From assembly GCA_011763485.2 (NCBI GenBank), contig JAANSK020184434.1, positions 1 to 24,806 of the forward strand: 24,806 nt of DNA. The letters are read 5' to 3'. The position numbers and the translations under genes were made by a program. This document shows positions 19,558 to 24,806 of this stretch, piece after piece. The DNA is from Isoetes engelmannii. Its lineage: Eukaryota > Streptophyta > Lycopodiopsida > Isoetales > Isoetaceae. The notes beneath the pieces are model-generated. The model did no database searches, was not told the origin of the DNA, and worked only from the letters and a program-made list of their open reading frames with translations. The first letter of the stretch is position 1. Every line of letters starts with the position of its first letter.

Positions 19558-19752
19558 CACCACCAATTGTTCCATCCTTCCTCCGGGATCACCAGTCTGA
19601 CTTGGCCGAAAACAATATTAGATCTTTGCCTCCAACCGAAAGAAAAAACAGTGGCCGATGACTGGTGATCCCGGAGGACGCAGAACCACCAATTGTGGGA
19701 ATGTGACCATCCTCCGGGATCACCGGTCTGACGTGGCCGAAAATATTGTCGG
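19558..19752. repeat. Inverted and direct repeat cluster on a CCTCCGGGATCACC motif
   Basis: A perfect 19-base inverted repeat pairs 19579-19597 (TCCTCCGGGATCACCAGTC) with 19660-19678. A third, direct copy lies at 19711-19745, continuing GGTCTGACGTGGCCGAAAA and matching 19580-19616. ACCACCAATTGT precedes both direct copies (19559-19570 and 19685-19696). This resembles MITE or transposon terminal repeats in nested arrangement. No ORF of interest is inside. Confidence 0.7.
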
Positions 19753-19997
19753 CCCCCCACTCTCTCTTAAAATAAATCATGCCCAGGTGACAATTCCTGC
19801 CCTCTAGGATCCCCATGTAGCTATTGCACTAACAGACAATTATAAGCTAGATTGACTATCCTACTTAAGAAAACCCACAAAGCACTGTAAAATTAAAGGT
19901 TTTAGGCATTGCAAGAGACAGAAATACGGATTTTATTTATGTTCCAATTTCAAGCTCCCAAAGGTTCTTCTAGCCGGTGAAGATAGTCTTCACCCTT

Positions 19998-20363
19998 CTA
20001 GCTGCTGGGCTTCCATAAAGCCTCCATCTCAAGTTCTTTCCAACTCTTCTTTGGCTCTTTCACCTTTCGACTTCCCAACTCCACAAGAGGCTTGAGCCTC
20101 GCTAAGCTAGTGCCACTTTGCATTTCCATGGTAAGTTCATGTAGGCTAAAAATCTTGGCACCAATCTCCTCCATCTTCTCTAGCCAAGAATCGAGCTGCC
20201 TCAAGAGAGAATCAGTTGCCACTAAAAGGTTGGGATCCTTTTCGGCCCTACACATCACTCTAGCTACTACTGCCTCCAACGAGGCTCTGGTCTTCTCTAA
20301 ATTGATTTGGCTACTTCTCTCTACGTTGTTCTCCTCTCCTAGACTAACCACCTCAACCACCAC
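19998..20363 (-). pseudogene. C-terminal coiled-coil-like tail of the MULE relic
   Basis: This open frame reads EVVSLGEENNVERSS, then LLRQLDSWLEKMEEIGAKI, and ends LEMEALWKPSS. It follows the SWIM-bearing frame (20740-20339) with a 25-base overlap and a +1 shift, so I take it as the original C-terminus after a frameshift near 20360, not a separate gene. It is helical and charged. I recognise no domain in it. Confidence 0.5.
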
Positions 20364-21723
20364 GGATGGTCCATCATGACAACTTTCTTGCTGGGGATGT
20401 AGAGCCCATATGGTTTTAAACGGTCCATCCCCCCGCCAACTGTACCATATTGGGATCCCAGGACCTGCAGAATATCCTGATCTCTGTAATTGCCTAGCAT
20501 TTGCATAATCTTGACTTGATGTTTACAGAGATTGCCTTTGGCATCCCAAGGGCAATCACAACATGCCCAATCCTTGTGTAATGGCCCCTGGCCAAGAGTA
20601 TGCTCACTTTTCACTTCGGCCTCATCCTGCTCAAAGTTAGTGAATGTCACCTGTTCATCTGAAATATTACGAGCACCTTGTATTGTACACTCTAGTATCT
20701 GTTCCTGGGATGTGTTTACTACAAAACCGTGTTCCTTCATAGACCTGGAACACTACTTACATGTCAAACAAAAGCAAAGGTGAAGCTTGAAAGTACTATT
20801 ATGTAACCATTACCTGTTATACGCCATATGTATCTCCACGTTGTTGGTGAGAATGTACAGCAACCAATCAATCCTTCAGCCTCGAAGTGCACGTTTAGAT
20901 ATGCCCAGACGCATCTTGAGGGTAGCATGCCATGCCTCTATGGCAGCATTGGTCTCTTGGTTGGAATGCGTGTACACTCTTGTGGCCAATACCTATTGAC
21001 TTATGTTATTGGTCCACTCCTTACTCATGTACGCCGACAATTTTGGGTATTGAGGATACTTCCTGACCAGGGCCTCCAACCTCTTGATGGCTTCTTTCCG
21101 GACCTCCTCTCTATATTCCTCACGATATTCATTGTCACCTGCTGGACCCTCTGTCTTGTACATTATATTCCCAAGCTCCTTGAATTCATTCCTGGCCACC
21201 TTGTTCCTTACGTTCTTCCAAAGCTGCTATATCCACGCTCTTCTGACGTGCCAAATGCAGATTTGCACATGTACATTTGAAAATACCTATATGGATGCAC
21301 ACTGTTAGACCATGGTGTTAATCTGGGAGGGGGAACAGGAAATTCGGATATGGACTTACATTCTTCACATCCTTTATTTCAGCATGAGCGTCATCAGTAT
21401 AATGATGCATGAAGCATGCCAATCAGGGTCATCCTTGCATAATCCTTTAATGCTTGCAGAAACCTAGTTATGGCTCTGGTTTTTTGTGAATTAGTAATCA
21501 CATAGGCCAATGGCATTCCATTGCAATGGTCATCGAAGGCAATGAACGTGAAAGGTAGTACCTGTATAAGTAAAACCAAGAAAATTTGAATGAAATTACA
21601 ATGATTCAATGCAACCTAGAAATAGGAAGAATAAGGAGCTACCTCTTATCATTGGTTTTGAAAGTAGAATCCATGCAAAGGGCCCCCTTCTTTCCCCTTT
21701 AGAGAGCGGCCATATGTCGTCAC

Positions 21724-22442
21724 CTGCTATATTTCCAAAAGGTAGCCCGGATGGACGAAGATCGGCTGCCAAGATCAGCCGTGGTGGTCGCAATGGGCTC
21801 GCAACGCCTCAAAACTTGCTGGAAAGACAAGCAGGTGCAGTGGTTGTCCCAGTGGCATGTCCAGGCACCTACTCACCCCTCTTTCCATGAAAAAGTGAAG
21901 GCTCATCGCCTCCATCCGAACGGGAGGACACCACCTCCGCATTGAAATTGGGCGGTGGGCAAGGGAAGCACGGGAGGACAGGACCTGTCAGTGCTGCTGC
22001 TAGGGGGTCCTTGAGGACGAGTGTCATGCCTTGCAGACCTGCCCCTCTTATGAACAGATCAGAGCACGGTACCAGCAGTTAGTGATACCCGGATAGGCAC
22101 TCCATCTCCTACTCAACACTGATGCGGTGGGAACTCTTGGCTCATATCTTCAGGAGGTTCTTGACGAACGCCATCGGCTTTGCCCCACTTCCCTGTGAGG
22201 GTCTCCACTTTGATTTCTCAGCTGGGGGGTGCCACCCCTTTGTTTTGTATACCAGCAAGCGCATTGCCGCCACAGTTTTTCCCCAGAAGGGGCTTTTTCA
22301 CCCGGGCCGCAATACACTTGTTGTTTGTCTTGTATAGGTCTCATAGGCCAATTGGCCTCCGTGGACGATAAAACTTCTATTCCATTCTATTCTATTCTAT
22401 TCTATTCTATTCTATTCTATTCTATTCTATTCTTTGAATTGG
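21724..22442 (+). mobile_element. About 0.7-kb insertion nested in the transposase relic, ending in repeat copy 2
   Basis: The transposase frame on the - strand runs DLFQLGVMT up to about 22443 and resumes near 21720 before KGALCMDSTF. Everything between is foreign to it. The right end is the TTCTA tail of repeat copy 2. TGTCGTCAC at 21715-21723 and TGTCATCAC at 22443-22451 flank it and could be a 9-base target duplication with one change. The left border is less certain than the right. No reverse transcriptase could be recognised. Confidence 0.55.
22082..22434 (+). repeat. Dispersed repeat copy 2 with long TTCTA tail
   Basis: This is the second copy of the 431-745 repeat in the same orientation, with about a dozen TTCTA units at its 3' end (about 22374-22434) against four or five in copy 1. 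The body differs from copy 1 at scattered sites, many of them C/T or G/A. It forms the 3' end of the insertion that split the transposase relic. Confidence 0.78.
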
Positions 22443-23581
22443 TGTCATCACTCCCAATTGGAACAGATCACCCGTCTCATAGCAGAACACATATTCTTGA
22501 TGCTGCTGAACCCACATGTTGATGTTAGTGGGAAGGTCTTCATGTAGCTTCCAAGTGTTTCAAAAAACACTCTTCTCAATGTTATAAACATCCCAGAACT
22601 TGAGCACATCATCCCTACACATATTATCCTTTCCATGTACATCGAGTTTAAACCTCCACCTCTCCTCGTGCATGTTCATAACACTGCGTGGTATATGCCA
22701 ATGCACGAGTTTTTCTCTAACCCACCCCCTCAATTCCTCTGAGATCCATGGTGCTAGCTTGAATCTGATTCCCTTCTCTGGGTCAATCAAATTACCATGG
22801 CAAGGCTCACCCTGGAGATTCTTATGATCAAACCCATAATAACTGATGTGTGAGACGTATGGGAGTTGTCTAATAGTGAAGTGGCATTGGCATCCCCTAC
22901 GTACACTCTCCCCCTCTCAATTCTTTTCTGCCAGGTCGAGGTGGTCCATCAGCAACCATGTGAGAGTTGGTTGTTCTGTCCTGGGGCCGGTATGTGCACC
23001 AGTATCTGTTTTCAGATAGGAAGGTTATTGCATGGAAGTAGTCAGAGTAGTGCAAGTAACTCTAAAGAAAGAAAGTCACAATCAAATATGGACATTGTAG
23101 AGAAATGCCTCACTAACCAAATGAAAGTCTAGGAAAGTACAATGTTTTTCGACATACAAACAACACAAACAAACTAAGTTTCAGCAAAAGCATACCTTTT
23201 CATAGACAAATGAGAGTCCCTGGTTGGCCTCTTTAGTACCCTCTCGAGATTAGAACTTCTCAAATAAAAATTGCAACGTGCCACACAATTTCTTTGCTCT
23301 CCAATAATGAAGTCCTCAACCGGGTCTGTTGGAATGTGACAGGTCCAGATCAGCATTTGTCCACCTCCATGCACTGAAGGAATTTGGTGCTCTTCAAGAA
23401 ACTAGTGTAGGTTTCTATGGTCGAAAAATCCATTAGGTGGTGATTCCTGGTGTATTTCAGCCCGCAGCTGCAAATGGGAGCTCAGATCTTTGCTCAAATG
23501 GAAGCTTTGGTCATATGCAAATAATCCTAAGAATCTGATTCTTACCTGTGATATCTTCTCCTCCAATTCGAGTTCGTCCAT

Positions 23582-24001
23582 TGTCGCAGGGGCCGCACGC
23601 CACTTGAAAAACCTTTCTCCCCCTTCAACAGCGTAGAGCAGAGCAATGCAGCCGAGCATTGCATTCTGGCCAGCCTGAGGTGATCCCGGATGGTGGTGGA
23701 AATACGTACCACGTGTCACTACGCTATTAGTTTGTCCTTGCTGGGAGGGCCGCCCAATACGGTCCACGCCCACCATGGACTGTCGATTCGAATAAGGACA
23801 TGCGTATCCTGTCGTCCAGGATCCCCATTGACATGGATTAAAAACAGCCATTTGTTCTCATTGGTCACCCAGTTTTATTTAATTCAAAGGTCTTGCATAT
23901 ATTCAAAGGATAATATATATTCATTTTAGAGTTAACACATTTCCACAACACATTTTCAGAGTTAACACACTTCCATTCCAAATCAACATTAATCAATTAC
24001 A
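23582..24001. other. Spacer between the transposase relic and the 166-residue gene, no gene called
   Basis: A - strand frame continues upstream of the chosen transposase start (23581) to an ATG at 23851. That part (MAVFNPCQWGSWTTGYACPY at its start) is low-complexity and unlike the rest, so I treat it as leader or promoter. GGTGATCCCGGATGG at about 23683-23697 is another copy of the motif repeated at 19558-19752. Confidence 0.4.
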
Positions 24002-24602
24002 TCAGGCCAAATGACAAGGTAGCCTCCACAGAACGCTTTCAACAGTGCTATCATGGAAGTCATAGGGTAGCCTCCACAGTTGGGCATCAAGGGATTCACA
24101 TAGGTGTGGACAGGGACGCTCCCGACGAAAATCCTTTATGAGGTTTTGCTTCTCTAACTTGTGCGCAACTAATATTTCCTCGAACAGAGGTTTCAGGCTG
24201 TTGCCAACCCATACCTCGTCCATAGGCAGCAGCCTCTTCAAAGTCTTGACCTGGATAATGAGAGGCTTAAGCATTCTCAGCATATCTATATCTGTTGGCA
24301 AATCAGGATATCGACAGATTCTCTGAGGGGGTTCTCTAAACTCTCCACGTGCCGCGGCTCCTATATGGTTGAGCAAGAGGTCAATTGAAATCAAAATACA
24401 TGAAGAGATAAGACAAACAAACTCAAGGAAAAAAAAAACTCCTTTCAGGCAAAAGCTTACTTGTGAGTATCTGCATGGAACCACGCTCAGCAAGCTCGAG
24501 AGCTACATCCTTTTGCAGTTCGTTCAAATGGACTAACACGTCTTCAAGACGGTGCACCTTGCTGAAACTTTCCTGAAGTCGTTGTGCCCGAGTCCTCACC
24601 AT
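24002..24602 (-). CDS. Unrecognised two-exon gene, 166 residues
   Basis: Exon 1 is 24602-24461: the ATG is followed by MVRTRAQRLQESFSKVHRLE at the protein level, ending with phase 1 at ACAA|GTAAGC. Exon 2 is 24360-24002, entered at CATATAG|GAGCC. The join reads LTRAAARGEFREPPQRICRY, the frame stays open, and it ends at TGA 24002-24004. The product is basic at the start and helical, with LKPLIIQVKTLKRLLPMDEV and LKPLFEEILVAHKLEKQNL. LWRLP occurs twice near the C-terminus, caused by a 14-base repeat GGTAGCCTCCACAG at 24018 and 24066. No signal peptide or membrane span survives after splicing. It shares strand with the MULE relic and could be a captured or accessory gene of that element, or an independent gene. 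I do not recognise the family. Confidence 0.5.
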
Positions 24603-24753
24603 CTCCGCTTATCTTCAAGTGAATCAAAGCAAGACATTTATATAGGAACATACAATATGTCCGTTGGTAGTAGTCGTTTGGCTACCCGTTCTGGGTCAAA
24701 CTTAAAGACATTGCAAACGTGTGTTGTCGATGGTTCTAATCTATTGTTTTTTT

Positions 24754-24772
24754 TGGGGGGGGGGGGGGGGGG
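24754..24772 (+). repeat. 19-base G homopolymer
   Basis: Nineteen G follow eight T, then GTCCCGGAGGGGGGG-like sequence to near the window end. A run of this length could form a quadruplex, but its length is also prone to sequencing and assembly error. Confidence 0.6.
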
Positions 24773-24806
24773 TGTCCCGGAGGGGGGGATCTCCAATGTG
24801 GCCAAT

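Larger units (their letters stand above)
19998..23581 (-). pseudogene. Decayed MULE-type transposase gene with introns
   Basis: Reading the - strand, I find exons at about 23581-23546, 23467-23196, 22896-22444 continuing 21723-21643, 21561-21360, 21286-20814 and 20744-19998. All but the interrupted third have good GT-AG borders and introns of 69-299 bases. Blocks in order: a Cys/His region GCQCHFTIRQLPY...PCHG, LRGWVREKLVHWHIPRS, CMDSTFKTNDKR (first Asp of DDE), FIAFDDHCNGMPLAYVIT, TDDAHAE (second Asp), IWHVRRAW, ETNAAIEAWHATLK (Glu) and DWLLYILTNNVE. The SWIM finger CDCPWDAKGNLCKH is at about 20519-20560. In-frame stops lie at 23402-23404, 22560-22562, 21227-21229, 20993-20995 and 20876-20878. 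Frameshifts lie near 21555, 21430-21400 and 20360, and a nested insertion splits the DDE region. It is not functional. Exon borders are approximate where decayed. Confidence 0.82.

Noticed and set aside
21596-21890. ORFs on both strands at 21596-21793 and 21609-21890 as separate genes
   Set aside because: They cross the border between transposase relic and nested insertion. The relic frame (CMDSTF) is in a different register and explains the conserved part.
22374-22434. CRISPR array or tandem gene repeat
   Set aside because: It is a simple pentanucleotide microsatellite without spacers, in a plant nuclear context, and forms the tail of a dispersed repeat.

Overview
The window comes from a land plant nuclear genome. 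The evidence is a multi-exon gene with GT-AG introns of 68 to 659 nt, A+T-rich introns, a plant-type MULE relic and other transposable-element debris. The main gene encodes the SMG1 kinase of nonsense-mediated mRNA decay (NMD), which is kept in mosses and many plants but missing from Arabidopsis. I suspect a seedless plant (bryophyte, lycophyte or fern) but cannot place it from sequence alone.

Left half, + strand. Positions 1-430 are intergenic. A roughly 315-bp dispersed repeat ending in a TTCTA tail (431-745) lies just upstream of the SMG1 5' region, which carries a cluster of ACGT (G-box/ABRE-like) motifs and two tiny upstream ORFs. SMG1 runs from the ATG at 1037 to the TAG at 15984-15986. 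I could assemble it completely: 15 coding exons whose phases all join, giving 3,764 residues, close to the 3.6-3.7 thousand typical of the family. It has an N-terminal helical solenoid, FAT region, PI3K-like kinase with DRHLDN and HIDYN motifs, a long SMG1-type C-terminal insertion and an intact FATC end. Intron 4 holds a 411-bp MITE whose target duplication overlaps the splice donor. The last intron ends in a tandemly duplicated 3' splice site.

Middle, about 15987-19990. I see no confident gene here. There is the SMG1 3' flank, an A+T-rich stretch, a G+C-rich island (about 17960-18600) rich in GATATC-centred palindromes, one orphan ORF (18848-19231), and an inverted/direct repeat cluster built on a CCTCCGGGATCACC motif (19558-19752).

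Right part, about 19998-24806, - strand. A decayed MULE-type transposase gene (23581 down to 19998) still shows its zinc-finger region, DDE residues, SWIM finger and splice sites, but has several in-frame stops and frameshifts. A second copy of the TTCTA-tailed repeat sits inside it as part of a roughly 0.7-kb nested insertion. Upstream of the transposase on the same strand is an intact two-exon ORF of 166 residues (24602 down to 24002) that I do not recognise. The window ends in a 19-base G run next to another CCCGGAGG motif.

The striking items are the SMG1 gene's own splicing oddities (MITE at the donor, duplicated acceptor, upstream ORFs). SMG1 is itself the NMD kinase, so these could feed back on it. 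I found no clearly new multi-gene system.
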